Of a stretch of DNA of 64,000 bases, positions 34,244 to 44,520 are shown piece after piece (position 1 is the first letter of the stretch; each line of letters opens with the position of its first letter). A program made the position numbers and the translations under genes. The stretch is taken from positions 930,001 to 994,000 of the forward strand of contig NZ_JAVSJA010000001.1 in assembly GCF_032027425.1 (NCBI RefSeq), read 5' to 3'. This DNA comes from Microcystis wesenbergii NRERC-220 (GTDB lineage Bacteria; Cyanobacteriota; Cyanobacteriia; Cyanobacteriales; Microcystaceae). The notes beneath the pieces were generated by a model that ran no database searches, had not been told where the DNA came from, and worked only from the letters and a program-made list of their open reading frames with translations.

Positions 34244-35050
34244 ATGATTCAAAATCTAGTTTTGAGAATAATCAGCTTGCTAGTTGAAACCTTAGCAAGC
34301 GTTCTTTCTCCCGCAGAGCAACACATTAAGGCTGGACCGGTTGACTCAAGCGATAGCAGTAATCTCCCGATGATTGTTATAACTCCGGGTTGCTTTACCA
34401 TCAGCCAACAGCCCGGAGAAAACACCTCTAATCAACCGCGTCCAGAAGAGTTTCGGGAAAAACTGGCTGTCAGCCAAGAAAAACCTTTAGGACCATATAT
34501 CTTAGCCAAAACACCGCTACAAGGAACGTTTCAGTGTCAAGTTTTCTTTGCTGAAGGTACATTAACAGAAAAGCAAATTTGGCTTCAGGAAAAACAAGAC
34601 TTTACCATCAATTATAAAACGAAAGAGTGTAACTTTACCTATGATATATCAAAAGCAAAAAGTATCCTGTTTATCTACTCGTTTGTCGGGATTTTTAGCC
34701 TAAGAAACTTTGAACAAGAACTTTTCATAGAGGTACAAGCTGCAAGTACCAATGAACTGGAAAAATTAACGGCTCTCATTGCTGGCTCTATCCTAACCCA
34801 CCACGACCAATTAATCGAAGCCTATAATCAAGATCCCACCTATAAAACAGAATATAATGCAGCTTCCCTGAGAATTTTAGCCCAACTGCATCAAATTCAG
34901 TTTTTAGCAGGAAATCCAGCCGATACATCCTCAATTAAAATGAAGCTGAAGTTTTTAGTAACCGGTCAACTGAAAGCAGCACGATCAATTAGTGAAGCAT
35001 TTGGTATCATCGAAAAAATTGAGATTATCGAACCAACGGTTAGTCGATAA
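34244..35050 (+). CDS. Unrecognised protein, possibly part of a tail-like particle cluster
   Basis: This 268-residue soluble protein starts with ATG 34244, 26 bp after the coiled-coil gene. The N-terminal helix (IQNLVLRIISLLVETLASVL) is followed by SSNLPMIVITPGCFTISQQP, a beta-rich middle (YILAKTPLQGTFQCQVFFAEGT; WLQEKQDFTINYKTKECNFTYD) and a helical end (ELEKLTALIAGSILTHHDQLI). The N-terminal helix plus LP-IVITPG resembles tail-terminator or cap-like proteins near phage-type sheath genes, but I have no firm family. It is the last gene before a repeat-filled gap and icd. The frame is intact. Confidence 0.5.
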   Translation: MIQNLVLRIISLLVETLASVLSPAEQHIKAGPVDSSDSSNLPMIVITPGCFTISQQPGENTSNQPRPEEFREKLAVSQEKPLGPYILAKTPLQGTFQCQVFFAEGTLTEKQIWLQEKQDFTINYKTKECNFTYDISKAKSILFIYSFVGIFSLRNFEQELFIEVQAASTNELEKLTALIAGSILTHHDQLIEAYNQDPTYKTEYNAASLRILAQLHQIQFLAGNPADTSSIKMKLKFLVTGQLKAARSISEAFGIIEKIEIIEPTVSR

Positions 35051-35483
35051 TTTCCCGATCAATTTTGGGTAAACCCTCATCAAATTCCAGCGAAGTCTCT
35101 TGCCTCATCTCAACAGGCAATTTAAATACGCGGGCAGCTTAAAAGAGTCTTATACCATTTTTCATAAGTAATGGCAGAGATGGTTAATCGCCCTCACCCC
35201 TAACCCCCACCCCCCCTGCCCCCCCCGACATCGGGGGGGGATTAAGGAGGGAGCCCCCCGCCTATCGGCACCCCCCTTATTAAGGGGGGCAGGGGGGATC
35301 GAAGCTAAAATCCATTTTTAATTTAATTATAACCAGCTACTTAGCTATAGCAGTTATCTTAATGATGAGGTACGAAGTTGCTGCCAGCAAGGGAATCTTT
35401 AAGAAATTACCCAAAATCCCTGAGTACAGATATTGACGGCGCTAGACTCCCAACGTATAGATAAATACTGTTTCTGGAAGCCC
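35051..35483. other. Intergenic region with repeat E, palindrome and truncated MITE-B
   Basis: It contains repeat E (CATCTCAACAGGCAATTTAA at 35106-35125, also at about 39903 and, inverted, 57728), then a C/G palindrome (CCCCCCGACATCGGGGGG at about 35220). A truncated MITE-B (about 35270-35341) ends AATTATAACCAGCTACT and is followed by TA. The remaining 140 bp before icd probably holds its promoter, but no clear boxes were identified. Confidence 0.65.
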
Positions 35484-36920
35484 ATGACTGTGAGCTACGA
35501 AAAAATCACCCCACCGACAACAGGCTCGACAATTACTTTTTCTGACGGAAAACCTCTAGTTCCCGACGATCCCATCATTCCCTTCATTCGTGGTGACGGT
35601 ACGGGAGTCGATATCTGGCCCGCAACCGAAAAAGTCATTGATGCAGCGATCGCCACAGCCTACGGTGGTCAAAGGAAAATCCATTGGTTTAAAGTCTATG
35701 CTGGCGATGAAGCTTGCGAAATCTACGGGACCTATCAATATCTACCCCAAGATACATTGACAGCGATTAAAGAATATGGTATTGCCATCAAGGGTCCCTT
35801 GACCACTCCGATCGGTGGCGGCATTCGTTCCCTGAATGTGGCTTTGCGGCAAATTTTTGACCTCTATGCCTGTGTTCGTCCCTGTCGTTACTATGCGGGA
35901 ACCCCTTCCCCCCATAAAACCCCAGAAAAACTCGATGTCATCGTCTATCGGGAAAATACCGAGGATATCTATCTCGGTATCGAATGGAAACAAGGCACGG
36001 AAATCGCCGATAAACTGATTAATTATCTCAACACCGAACTAATTCCCGCCACTCCCGAACATGGTAAAAAACAAATTCCCCTCGATGCGGGTATCGGGAT
36101 CAAACCGATTAGTAAGACGGGTTCCCAAAGATTAGTCCGCCGGGCGATCGAACGAGCGCTGACTTTACCGAAACCGAAAAATCAAGTTACGCTTGTCCAC
36201 AAGGGTAACATTATGAAATATACGGAAGGGGCGTTCCGGGATTGGGGTTATGAATTAGCTAAAAGTGAATTCCGGGATGTGTGCGTTACCGAGATGGAAT
36301 CATGGATCCTGAGCAATAAGGAGAAAAACCCCGATCTGAGCATCGAAGATAACGCCCGCATGGTGGAACCGGGTTATGATGCCCTCACGGACGAGAAAAA
36401 AGCTAAAATCTGTCAAGAAGTTACCAGTGTTCTCGATGCTATCTGGGAAACCCACGGCAATGGCCAGTGGCAAGATAAAATTATGGTTAACGATCGCATC
36501 GCCGATAGTATCTTCCAACAGATCCAAACCCGTCCCGATGAATACTCGATCCTCGCTACCATGAACCTGAATGGCGATTATCTCTCCGATGCGGCAGCGG
36601 CGATCGTCGGTGGTTTAGGGATGGGACCCGGGGCGAATATTGGCGATACTTGCGCTATTTTTGAGGCAACCCACGGCACAGCCCCTAAACACGCCGGTTT
36701 AGACCGAATTAACCCCGGTTCGGTGATTCTTTCCGGGGTGATGATGTTGGAATACATGGGATGGCAAGAAGCAGCCGATTTGATTAAAAAAGGCATCGCA
36801 GCAGCGATCGCTAATCGACAAGTTACCTACGATTTAGCGCGTCTGATGGAACCCCCCGTTAATCCTCCCCTGAAATGTTCCGAATTTGCCGACGCGATTA
36901 TCTCCCATTTTGGCGATTAA
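35484..36920 (+). CDS. icd: NADP-dependent isocitrate dehydrogenase
   Basis: This 478-residue enzyme oxidatively decarboxylates isocitrate to 2-oxoglutarate, the carbon skeleton for ammonium assimilation and the NtcA/PII signal. It shows the isopropylmalate/isocitrate dehydrogenase motifs: [18 protein letters not shown] near residue 30, [28 protein letters not shown] (substrate-binding R-E-N) and [21 protein letters not shown]. The later [19 protein letters not shown] is the NADP-binding loop. ATG 35484 gives the cyanobacterial length; a TTG at 35433 would add 17 residues. The length exceeds E. coli Icd by about 60 residues, as usual in cyanobacteria. Confidence 0.95.
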   Translation: MTVSYEKITPPTTGSTITFSDGKPLVPDDPIIPFIRGDGTGVDIWPATEKVIDAAIATAYGGQRKIHWFKVYAGDEACEIYGTYQYLPQDTLTAIKEYGIAIKGPLTTPIGGGIRSLNVALRQIFDLYACVRPCRYYAGTPSPHKTPEKLDVIVYRENTEDIYLGIEWKQGTEIADKLINYLNTELIPATPEHGKKQIPLDAGIGIKPISKTGSQRLVRRAIERALTLPKPKNQVTLVHKGNIMKYTEGAFRDWGYELAKSEFRDVCVTEMESWILSNKEKNPDLSIEDNARMVEPGYDALTDEKKAKICQEVTSVLDAIWETHGNGQWQDKIMVNDRIADSIFQQIQTRPDEYSILATMNLNGDYLSDAAAAIVGGLGMGPGANIGDTCAIFEATHGTAPKHAGLDRINPGSVILSGVMMLEYMGWQEAADLIKKGIAAAIANRQVTYDLARLMEPPVNPPLKCSEFADAIISHFGD

Positions 36921-36929
36921 TTTTCTGGT

Positions 36930-36959
36930 TAGGGTAGCCTGAAAACTGCCCTATTTTTC
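36930..36959 (+). terminator. Rho-independent terminator after icd
   Basis: TAGGGTAG (36930-36937) pairs with CTGCCCTA (36946-36953, one G-T pair) around an eight-base loop, followed by TTTTTC. It ends icd transcription before the convergent valS gene. Confidence 0.75.
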
Positions 36960-36989
36960 GGAAAATCCCCACAATTACCCCTGCCTCCG

Positions 36990-39710
36990 TTAATGCAGAC
37001 GTTTTAAGCGTTCTTGGAGAATTTGGGCTTGTTTTTCGGACTCTGCTAAAGCTTGCTTCGTTTTTTGGATTAAAGCTTCTGGAGCTTTTTCGACAAAGCT
37101 AGGTTTATTCAAGCGATCGCTCAAACTCTTGATTTCCCCTTCTACTTTAGCTAAATTTTTCTCTAATTTCCCAGCCAATACCGATATATCAACCAATCCG
37201 GACAGGGGGATGAGGATTTCTACCGTAGCGACAACACCAGCGATCGCTTGATTGACTTCCTCGGTCAATTTTGCCGTCAAAATTAAGTTTTCGATCTTGG
37301 CCAAGTCTTTTAAGTACACTTGTCCGCGTTGCAGAATAGCTAATTCTTGACTGTTTTCTGTCTGTAAAATTGCCGTGATCGTTGCCCCCGGTTTAATCCC
37401 CGCTTCGGCCCGCAAATTACGCAACACCCGAATACTTTCTATTAATAACTCAAAAGTATTTTCTAAGTCTAAATCGATCAGAGAACTATCAGCTATTGGA
37501 TAGGTTTCTAAAGCTAAAACCTGCTGATTTTCTTGGGTTAAATGATGCCAAATTTCTTCGGTAATATGGGGCATAAAGGGATGTAATAATTTTAATGTCC
37601 CTGCCAAGATAAAAGCCAAAGTTTGCCGGGCCGTGGCACAGGAAACCGATTCTTTATCCTTCCATAAACGAGTTTTTACTAACTCGATATACCAATCACA
37701 GAAATCGCGCCAGATAAATTCGTATAGACCTTTAGCCGCTTCTCCCATGCCATAATTTTCTAGATAATCTCTAGTTTTTTGCACTGTTTGATGATAACGA
37801 GATAAAATCCAGCGATCAGCTAATTCTAAATTTTCTAAAACTGGTTCTCCCAATTCTTCTGGGGTTTTTCCCTCCAGATTCATCATGACAAAACGGGAAG
37901 CATTCCAAATTTTATTGGCAAAATTTCGGGCAGCTTCTACGGATTCCGATTCATCGGTTTTACGGTTGTATTGCAGACTGATATCCTGTCCTGCTCCTGC
38001 CACTTCTCGGATTAAGGTATATCGTAAAGCATCGGTTCCATATTTATCAATTAAAATTAGGGGATCGATGCCGTTATTAGCAGATTTAGACATCTTTTTG
38101 CCGTTTTCATCCCTAACTAAACCGTGAATATACACATCTTTAAAGGGCATTTGTTGGGTAAAATAGCCCGCCATCATCGTCATTCTGGCCACCCAGAAAA
38201 AGATAATGTCAAAACCAGTGACGAGGGTTGTGGTGGGATAATAGGTGTCTAGATCAAGGGTTTTTTCTGGCCATCCCATAGTCGAAAATGGCCACAATCC
38301 CGAGGAAAACCAAGTATCTAAAACATCGGGGTCTTGTTGAATAATTATATCCTCTCCATACTCTTGTTTAGCCTTGGCTAAAGCGGAGGTTTCATCTGGG
38401 GCAACGACGAAGGGAGTATGGTTAGTAATTTCGTTGTTAGTTTCACTGATAATATACCAAGCGGGAATTTGATGACCCCACCACAGTTGTCGAGAAATAC
38501 ACCAATCTTTTAGTTTAACTAACCAATCGCGATAAACTTTTGTCCATCTTTCCGGCACAAAACGGGGCGAGTTTTCCTGATCTAAACAGGCTAAAGCTTT
38601 TGTGGCTAAAGGTTCAATTTTAACGAACCATTGGGTAGATAAAAGGGGTTCCACGGGAACTTTACCTCGATCGCTATAGGGGACGCTATGGCGATAGGCT
38701 TCAATCTTAACTAAAAAGCCGTCTTCATCGAGTTTTTTAACGACATTTTTGCGGGCAACAAAACGATCTTGACCTGCGAATATTCCGGCATTTTCGTTTA
38801 AACTGCCGTCTAAATTCATGATATTAATAAAGGCTAAATTATGGCGTTTACCCATCTCAAAATCCTTGGGATCGTGGGCCGGCGTAACTTTGACGCAACC
38901 GGTACCGAATTGGGGATCCACCAATTCATCGGCAATAATGGGGATTTCTCGCCCCATTATCGGTAAAGTGACGGTTTTGCCGATTAAATGGCGATAACGG
39001 GGGTCTTGCGGGTTGACAGCTACACCAGTATCACCGAGCATGGTTTCGGGCCTTGTGGTGGCTACTTGAAGATAACCGCTACCATCGCTGAGAGGATAGC
39101 GAAAATACCAGAGATTTCCCTCAATATCCTTGTTTTCTACCTCTAAATCGGAAACGGCCGATCGGGATTCCGGACACCAGTTAACTAAGTATTGACCGCG
39201 ATAGATTAATCCGTCTTCATAAAGTTTGATAAAAGCAGTACGGACAGCATGGGAAAGTCCCTCATCCATGGTGAAACGTTCCCGCGTCCAATCGACGGAT
39301 ACCCCCAAGCGCCGCAGTTGATTAACAATGGTACTACCGGACTCCTCTTTCCATTGCCAAGCGCGTTCGAGGAATTTTTCCCTTCCTAGTTGATAACGGT
39401 CGGTTTTTTCGGCTTTTAATTGGCGATCGAGTATGGCTTGTACTGCAATACTAGCGTGATCTGTACCTGGCAGCCAGAGGGTATTTTTGCCGGTCATGCG
39501 TTTGTAGCGAACAAGTGTATCAATCAAGGCACTCTCGAAAGCGTGACCCATGTGGAGACTACCGGTAACATTGGGAGGGGGGATGACTATACAGTAGGTT
39601 TCGCCGCCTTTTTCGGGGTTTGCTGTAAATATTTCTTGATTTTCCCAATATTGCTGCCATTTGGTTTCTGTGATCTTGGGATCGTATTGCTTCGATAGTT
39701 CCGAGGTCAT
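36990..39710 (-). CDS. valS: Valyl-tRNA synthetase
   Basis: This 906-residue class I aminoacyl-tRNA synthetase has the HIGH-type motif as HMGH ([17 protein letters not shown], residues 44-61) and the KMSKS motif ([12 protein letters not shown], 537-548). Editing-domain marks are [13 protein letters not shown] and [19 protein letters not shown]. The C-terminal coiled-coil arm (about 845-906) contacts the tRNA elbow. Length and motif order are complete. It is convergent with icd and separated by the icd terminator. Confidence 0.97.
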   Translation of the reverse strand: MTSELSKQYDPKITETKWQQYWENQEIFTANPEKGGETYCIVIPPPNVTGSLHMGHAFESALIDTLVRYKRMTGKNTLWLPGTDHASIAVQAILDRQLKAEKTDRYQLGREKFLERAWQWKEESGSTIVNQLRRLGVSVDWTRERFTMDEGLSHAVRTAFIKLYEDGLIYRGQYLVNWCPESRSAVSDLEVENKDIEGNLWYFRYPLSDGSGYLQVATTRPETMLGDTGVAVNPQDPRYRHLIGKTVTLPIMGREIPIIADELVDPQFGTGCVKVTPAHDPKDFEMGKRHNLAFINIMNLDGSLNENAGIFAGQDRFVARKNVVKKLDEDGFLVKIEAYRHSVPYSDRGKVPVEPLLSTQWFVKIEPLATKALACLDQENSPRFVPERWTKVYRDWLVKLKDWCISRQLWWGHQIPAWYIISETNNEITNHTPFVVAPDETSALAKAKQEYGEDIIIQQDPDVLDTWFSSGLWPFSTMGWPEKTLDLDTYYPTTTLVTGFDIIFFWVARMTMMAGYFTQQMPFKDVYIHGLVRDENGKKMSKSANNGIDPLILIDKYGTDALRYTLIREVAGAGQDISLQYNRKTDESESVEAARNFANKIWNASRFVMMNLEGKTPEELGEPVLENLELADRWILSRYHQTVQKTRDYLENYGMGEAAKGLYEFIWRDFCDWYIELVKTRLWKDKESVSCATARQTLAFILAGTLKLLHPFMPHITEEIWHHLTQENQQVLALETYPIADSSLIDLDLENTFELLIESIRVLRNLRAEAGIKPGATITAILQTENSQELAILQRGQVYLKDLAKIENLILTAKLTEEVNQAIAGVVATVEILIPLSGLVDISVLAGKLEKNLAKVEGEIKSLSDRLNKPSFVEKAPEALIQKTKQALAESEKQAQILQERLKRLH

Positions 39711-40183
39711 GATGGGGGGATTCTACAATTCTTAGTTCTTTGTCAATTGTCCCACATTTGGGAGAGATCAAATTCTGGTTTAGTTGCCAGCTAAAAATTT
39801 TCAAGAGTCCTAAGCTAAGACGTATTTAAACCGCTTATTCTTAGATTAGCCGAATCTTCTCCAATCGCTTTACTGTTGCCTCTTGCCTCTTGCCTTTTGC
39901 CTCGTCTCAACAAGCAATTTAAATTACGAACAGCTTATTAAAATAGCTGTTATCTTTTCCTCGGCTAAACCTAGCTAATTTATGGTAACTTTTTTCTATC
40001 TCACCAGTATAATAATTGCTATAATCAATTGAGGGAGCCAATCAATAAGTAGGTAGGTATTAAAAACTTTCAGACACCCCCCCCTATTAAGGGTAGGGTT
40101 GATTCATGAATCAACCCTACTTAATAAGGGGGGATCGAACCTAAAATAAATTTTTAATTTAATTATAACCAGCTACTTAAATT
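39711..40183. other. Intergenic region with repeats D, E and MITE-B
   Basis: Repeat D is at about 39806-39860, GCCTCTTGCC units at about 39877-39900, and repeat E at about 39903-39945. MITE-B follows at 40048-40177: AGTAGGTAGGTATTAAAAAC, a central GTTGATTCATGAATCAAC palindrome, then AATTATAACCAGCTACT, with TA on both sides. No gene. Confidence 0.75.
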
Positions 40184-40780
40184 ATGACCATAGCAACAGA
40201 TAAAAGTACCTATAGCTTTGCCGAATATTTACAACTAGAGGAAACGGCAGCCTATAAAAATGAGTATCAAGACGGGGAAATCGTACCGATGACAGGAGGC
40301 ACTACCGATCATAATAAAATTGCTCTCAATTTTGCCGCTTATTTAAAATTTGCCCTCAAAGGACAGAAATATAATATTTTTATCGGTGATGTGAAATTAT
40401 GGATAGCACAATATCGTCAAGCAACCTATCCCGATGTGATGCTAATTGAGGGAGAACCGATTTATTATGAAACTGGTAAGACAACTGTTACCAATCCCAA
40501 ATTAATAGTAGAAGTCCTATCAAAATCAACTCAAAATTATGACCAGGGTGATAAATTTCTCTATTATCGTTCGCTGCCTGGATTTCAAGAATATATTCTG
40601 ATCAGTCAAAGTCGTCCATATATCATGCAGTATAACAAAACTGAAGAAAATAAATGGTTATTAACGGAATACGAGGGCGAAAATGCCAGTTTATCTTTAA
40701 CTTCTGTCAATTTTGCTCTCAGTTTTCAGGAAATTTACGAAGGAGTTACTTTTAATATAATTAATAAACCTCTTGCATAA
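40184..40780 (+). CDS. Uma2-family putative nuclease (DUF820)
   Basis: This 198-residue protein of the PD-(D/E)XK superfamily is hugely expanded in Microcystis and other cyanobacteria. It begins STYSFAEYLQLEETAAYKNE and has YQDGEIVPMTGGTTDHNKI, then DVKLWIAQYRQATYPDVMLI, where the aspartate and following lysine-containing strand form the active site. Next come LIVEVLSKSTQNYDQGDKF and FQEYILISQ. The target is unknown. The final codons and following bases (CCTCTTGCATAATT) match the terminal sequence of the IS5-like element at 28741-29950. Confidence 0.87.
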   Translation: MTIATDKSTYSFAEYLQLEETAAYKNEYQDGEIVPMTGGTTDHNKIALNFAAYLKFALKGQKYNIFIGDVKLWIAQYRQATYPDVMLIEGEPIYYETGKTTVTNPKLIVEVLSKSTQNYDQGDKFLYYRSLPGFQEYILISQSRPYIMQYNKTEENKWLLTEYEGENASLSLTSVNFALSFQEIYEGVTFNIINKPLA

Positions 40781-41010
40781 TTAATTTTTCTGGGTTCAAA
40801 AACGGCAAAAATAAGGATTAAATAGCATAAAGTCTGTAAATAGACCATTTAACTGATTATTATTCATTCTTAATTCTCCTGACTCGGAGACTACTGGCTA
40901 CTGACTCCTAACCCCACCAACAAACTTTTTCAGCAAACCCTATTTAACGATTTGCCTTGAATTTTCGTTTTTTTGCCAGTATTATCGCCAAGGAATCGGG
41001 AAATCTATCT

Positions 41011-41646
41011 CTACAGACCCAATTTCGCCGCTAAAGCGATCGCTACTGGGAAAATGCGATGTTCTTGCACTTGAATGCGTTCGTGGAGACTGGCGGCGGT
41101 ATCATCGGGGAGAATGGGAACCACTGCTTGCATTAAAATTGGGCCGCTATCTACCTCCGCGCGAGCGATATGCACAGTACATCCGGTCACTTTTACCCCC
41201 GCCGCTAAAGCTTGTTCCACGGCACGCACACCCTTAAAACTGGGTAGTAAACTAGGATGGATATTGATCACGCGATCGGGAAAAGCATCCAGTAACACCG
41301 GGGTGACAATTCGCATCCAGCCGGCCATAATTACCCATTTTACCCCGTATTCTTGGAAAGTTTTGACCAGGGCTCGATCGAGTTCTTCTCTGGGTTTAAA
41401 TTGACGATGATCGAGGAAGACCGCAGGGATATTGTAGTCATCGGCTCTTTCTTTTACCTTGGCATCGGGATTATTGTAGATGAGAACAGAAATTTGGGCA
41501 TTTAGCTGTTTTTTGGCGATCGCTTCTGCCAAAACAGCAAAATTGGAACCACTACCAGAAGCCATCACTCCTAAAGAGAGGGTTTCCTCTAGGGCAATAT
41601 CGGCCAAACTGAGATCGGGAGAAATTAAACTTGGGGAAAAACTCAT
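41011..41646 (-). CDS. purN: Phosphoribosylglycinamide formyltransferase
   Basis: This 211-residue GAR transformylase uses 10-formyl-tetrahydrofolate in the third step of purine synthesis. Key motifs are LGVMASGSGSNFAVLAEAI (phosphate loop) near residue 26, VKWVIMAGWMRIVTP, and INIHPSLLPSFKGVRAVEQAL containing the catalytic Asn-x-His (N-I-H). Next is GCTVHIARAEVDSGPILMQ with the conserved aspartate. ATG 41646 has only heptamer repeats upstream and no clear ribosome binding site. The other purine gene here, purH, is 10 kb away. Confidence 0.93.
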   Translation of the reverse strand: MSFSPSLISPDLSLADIALEETLSLGVMASGSGSNFAVLAEAIAKKQLNAQISVLIYNNPDAKVKERADDYNIPAVFLDHRQFKPREELDRALVKTFQEYGVKWVIMAGWMRIVTPVLLDAFPDRVINIHPSLLPSFKGVRAVEQALAAGVKVTGCTVHIARAEVDSGPILMQAVVPILPDDTAASLHERIQVQEHRIFPVAIALAAKLGL

Positions 41647-41653
41647 AAATTCA

Positions 41654-41820
41654 GTTATCAGTTATCAGATTTAAGTTATCAGATTTAAGTTATCAGATTT
41701 AAGTTATCAGATTTAAGTTTTAAGTTAATTAGTTAGTTATTTTCATCTTGATCCCCATTTACTGATCACCGATCACTGTTTACTGTTTACTGTTTACTGA
41801 TCACTGATTACTGATCACTG
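41654..41820. repeat. GTTATCA heptamers, 14-bp tandem units and TGATCAC-type repeats
   Basis: GTTATCA occurs twice (41654-41667), followed by about four units of a 14-bp repeat (GATTTAAGTTATCA). At about 41760-41820 are TACTGTTTACTG and ATCACTGATTACTG units. The region lies directly upstream of the purN start and downstream of the PPK2 gene. Confidence 0.8.
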
Positions 41821-41830
41821 ATTACTGATC

Positions 41831-43324
41831 CTATCCCCGTTGTTTCAAACCGGTTTCAATAGCGGCAATTACTGTTTCTATGACTTTAACGCGGGCGAAA
41901 TACTTATCATTTGCCGCTACAATCGTCCAAGGGGCGACGGGGGTGCTAGTACGGGCTACCATCTGATTAACTGCCACATGGTAGAGGGGCTGTTTTTCCC
42001 GATTGCGCCAATCTTCATCGGTGAGTTTATGTTGACGATAGGGGTTATTTTGCCGTTCGTTGAAGCGATTTAACTGTTCTTCGGGGCTAATATGTAACCA
42101 GAATTTGACTAAAACACAGCCTGAATGGGTTAATTGGGCCTCAAATTCGTTAATTTCTTGATATGCCCGCCGCCAATCCATATCTTTAGCGAATCCTTCT
42201 ACTCTCTCCACCAAAATCCGTCCATACCAACTGCGATCGAATATACCGATAGTTTTGGCTGCGGGTAATTTGCGCCAGAAGCGCCAGAGATAATGATAGC
42301 GGTGTTCTTCCTCCGTCGGGGCAGCAAAGGCAATCACTTGATAACTGCGAGGATCGAGGGTATCGGTTAAGCGTTTGATCGCACCTCCCTTGCCGGCGGC
42401 ATCCCACCCTTCAAAGAGGACTAAAACGGGGATATTTGCCTGAAAAATCTTTAATTGCAGTTTTCTTAATTCTACCTGTGCCTCACGCAAGCGGATTTTA
42501 TAGTCTTCTTTTTCCAATTTGGCACTTAAGTCCACTCTCCCTAGATAATCGGGTTCCGTGGGCAGTAATTGCGCTTGGGGTGGTAGATTGACAGGGGGTT
42601 CGATCGGTAATTGGCGCTGATCCAAAGCTTGAGCGATCGTACCGACTAATTGGGAGAGAACTTTTACCCGCGCCCAACGTTGACAGTTGCCCTCCACCAA
42701 TGTCCAAGGGGCGGCCCCCGTGCTAGTGTAGGTAATCATTTCCTCGGCTAAACTGGCATACTCATCATAACGTTTGGCCTGTTGCCAATCTTCCGGACGC
42801 ACGCGCCAAGATTCTAGCTCATTTTCGGCGTATTCTTTGATGCGTGACTTTAATTCCTTTTGACTGAGGTGAATCCAGAATTTAGCGATCGCCACCCGAT
42901 CATCAGATAATTGTCGCTCAAAGGTGTTGATATCGCGCATGACTAGGGGAATCTGGGAGGAGGGCAATTTATTTAAGAGTCGATCCTCTAGCAGATGGGT
43001 GTACCAACTGTGATAAAAAATGCCTATACTGCCCTTTGCTGGCAGTTTTTGCCAAAATCGCCACAAAAACGGGTAACTTTCCTCTTGGGGGGAAGGGGTT
43101 AAAATTGGATGGACGGTAAAACCGCGAGGATCCATATAGTTAACCATTTTTTTGACTAAAGTTCCCTTGCCTGCCGCCGCCCAACCTTCCAAAACCACCA
43201 CCACAGGTAATTTACATTCCCAACAGGACTTCTGTAGCGATCGCAGTTGTTCCATTAAATCTTTAATTTGTGATTGATAAGTTTCCTTGTCAAGGGAAAG
43301 AGATAGATCGAGGGGACTTAACAT
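41831..43324 (-). CDS. Two-domain PPK2 (polyphosphate:AMP phosphotransferase type)
   Basis: This 497-residue protein consists of two PPK2 domains in tandem. Each has a Walker A: LEGWAAAGKGTLVKKMVNYM near residue 46 and FEGWDAAGKGGAIKRLTDTL near residue 300. Each also has a Walker B-like/lid stretch (IGIFYHSWYTHLLEDRL and IGIFDRSWYGRILVERV). Fused two-domain PPK2 proteins characterised elsewhere phosphorylate AMP to ADP with polyphosphate. The second domain keeps the D-R-S-W-Y motif while the first has Y-H-S-W-Y, so the second is likely the catalytic one. ATG 43324 is preferred. It is divergent from galE. Confidence 0.88.
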   Translation of the reverse strand: MLSPLDLSLSLDKETYQSQIKDLMEQLRSLQKSCWECKLPVVVVLEGWAAAGKGTLVKKMVNYMDPRGFTVHPILTPSPQEESYPFLWRFWQKLPAKGSIGIFYHSWYTHLLEDRLLNKLPSSQIPLVMRDINTFERQLSDDRVAIAKFWIHLSQKELKSRIKEYAENELESWRVRPEDWQQAKRYDEYASLAEEMITYTSTGAAPWTLVEGNCQRWARVKVLSQLVGTIAQALDQRQLPIEPPVNLPPQAQLLPTEPDYLGRVDLSAKLEKEDYKIRLREAQVELRKLQLKIFQANIPVLVLFEGWDAAGKGGAIKRLTDTLDPRSYQVIAFAAPTEEEHRYHYLWRFWRKLPAAKTIGIFDRSWYGRILVERVEGFAKDMDWRRAYQEINEFEAQLTHSGCVLVKFWLHISPEEQLNRFNERQNNPYRQHKLTDEDWRNREKQPLYHVAVNQMVARTSTPVAPWTIVAANDKYFARVKVIETVIAAIETGLKQRG

Positions 43325-43392
43325 GATGGTCAAATAAAAGCAAAATTAGGGTATAAAGTTATAGACAAGTCAATCTCAAATAGGTCTTTAGC

Positions 43393-44391
43393 GTGTCTCA
43401 AGTTAAACCTACCATTCTCGTCACTGGCGGTGCGGGTTATATTGGTTCCCATGCAGTTCTAGCGCTCAAAAATGCCGGTTATTCCGTCATCGTACTCGAT
43501 AACTTATCCTATGGTCACGCCGAAATCATTAAGGATATATTAAAAGTTGAGTTAATTGTCGGTGATACTAGGGATCGATCGCTGCTGGATAATTTATTTG
43601 CTAGTCGTGATCTTGCCGCCGTCATGCACTTTGCCGCTTTTATTGCCGTGGGGGAATCGGTGCAAGAACCGGCTATTTACTATCAAAATAATGTTAGTGG
43701 TAGTCTGACTCTTTTGCAAGCGATGATCGCCGCCGATGTGAAGAAATTTGTTTTTTCTTCTACCTGTGCTATTTATGGAATGCCCAAGGAAATTCCGATG
43801 ACGGAAAATCACCCCCATCATCCCCTCAGTCCCTACGCTGCCAGTAAGGAAATGGTGGAACAAATTCTCAGAGATTTTGATCCGGCCTACGGTTTAAAAT
43901 CGGTGGCTTTCCGTTATTTTAATGCATCAGGAGCCGATCCCAGTGGTTTATTAGGGGAAGATCACCAACCGGAAACCCATTTAATTCCCCTGGCTTTATT
44001 AACTGCCCTGAAAAAACGGGATTCCCTGTCAATTTTCGGCACGGATTATGATACTCCCGATGGTACTGCTGTTCGCGATTATATCCATGTTAATGATTTA
44101 GCCCAAGCTCACGTTTTAGGCTTAGAATATCTCTTAAATGGGGGCGAAAGTAATGTGTTTAATTTGGGCAATGGTAACGGTTTTTCTGTGCGTGAAGTGA
44201 TTGAAACAGCGCAAGCGGTAACTGGTTTAGATATTCCCGTCATCGAAAGTCCCAGAAGGGCAGGTGATGCCCCCATTTTAATCGGCAGTAGTGATAAAGC
44301 TAAACAGGTTCTCGGTTGGCATCCCCAATATGCCGATCTCAAGGTAATAGTTGAACACGCTTGGAATTGGCATCAAAAAAGACACGCTTAA
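43393..44391 (+). CDS. galE: UDP-glucose 4-epimerase
   Basis: This 332-residue short-chain dehydrogenase/reductase of the extended type interconverts UDP-glucose and UDP-galactose. It uses a GTG start at 43393. The NAD-binding motif is TGGAGYIGSHAVLALKNAGY (residues ~10-29). The catalytic residues are in FSSTCAIYGMP and the Y-x3-K of YAASKEMVE. RYFNASGADPSGLLGE and GTAVRDYIHVNDLAQAHVLG are GalE-specific. It supplies galactose donors to surface glycan synthesis. Confidence 0.93.
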   Translation: MSQVKPTILVTGGAGYIGSHAVLALKNAGYSVIVLDNLSYGHAEIIKDILKVELIVGDTRDRSLLDNLFASRDLAAVMHFAAFIAVGESVQEPAIYYQNNVSGSLTLLQAMIAADVKKFVFSSTCAIYGMPKEIPMTENHPHHPLSPYAASKEMVEQILRDFDPAYGLKSVAFRYFNASGADPSGLLGEDHQPETHLIPLALLTALKKRDSLSIFGTDYDTPDGTAVRDYIHVNDLAQAHVLGLEYLLNGGESNVFNLGNGNGFSVREVIETAQAVTGLDIPVIESPRRAGDAPILIGSSDKAKQVLGWHPQYADLKVIVEHAWNWHQKRHA

Positions 44392-44520
44392 CAGCGATCG
44401 AGTGCTAAACTTTAATCTTATAAGATTGAACAGTTCTATCAGTCGATAACAGTAAAAAACTGCTAGAGGCTGATAGTTTACCGCTATAAGCTTCTCTAGA
44501 ATCCTCTCGAATACAATGGT

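Noticed and set aside
28228-35050. Complete prophage
   Set aside because: Only a sheath fragment and two possible structural genes are present; no integrase, capsid, terminase or lysis genes are visible.
35341-35483. NtcA box (GTA-N8-TAC) before icd
   Set aside because: icd is often NtcA-controlled, but no correctly spaced GTA/TAC pair was seen at a promoter-like position.
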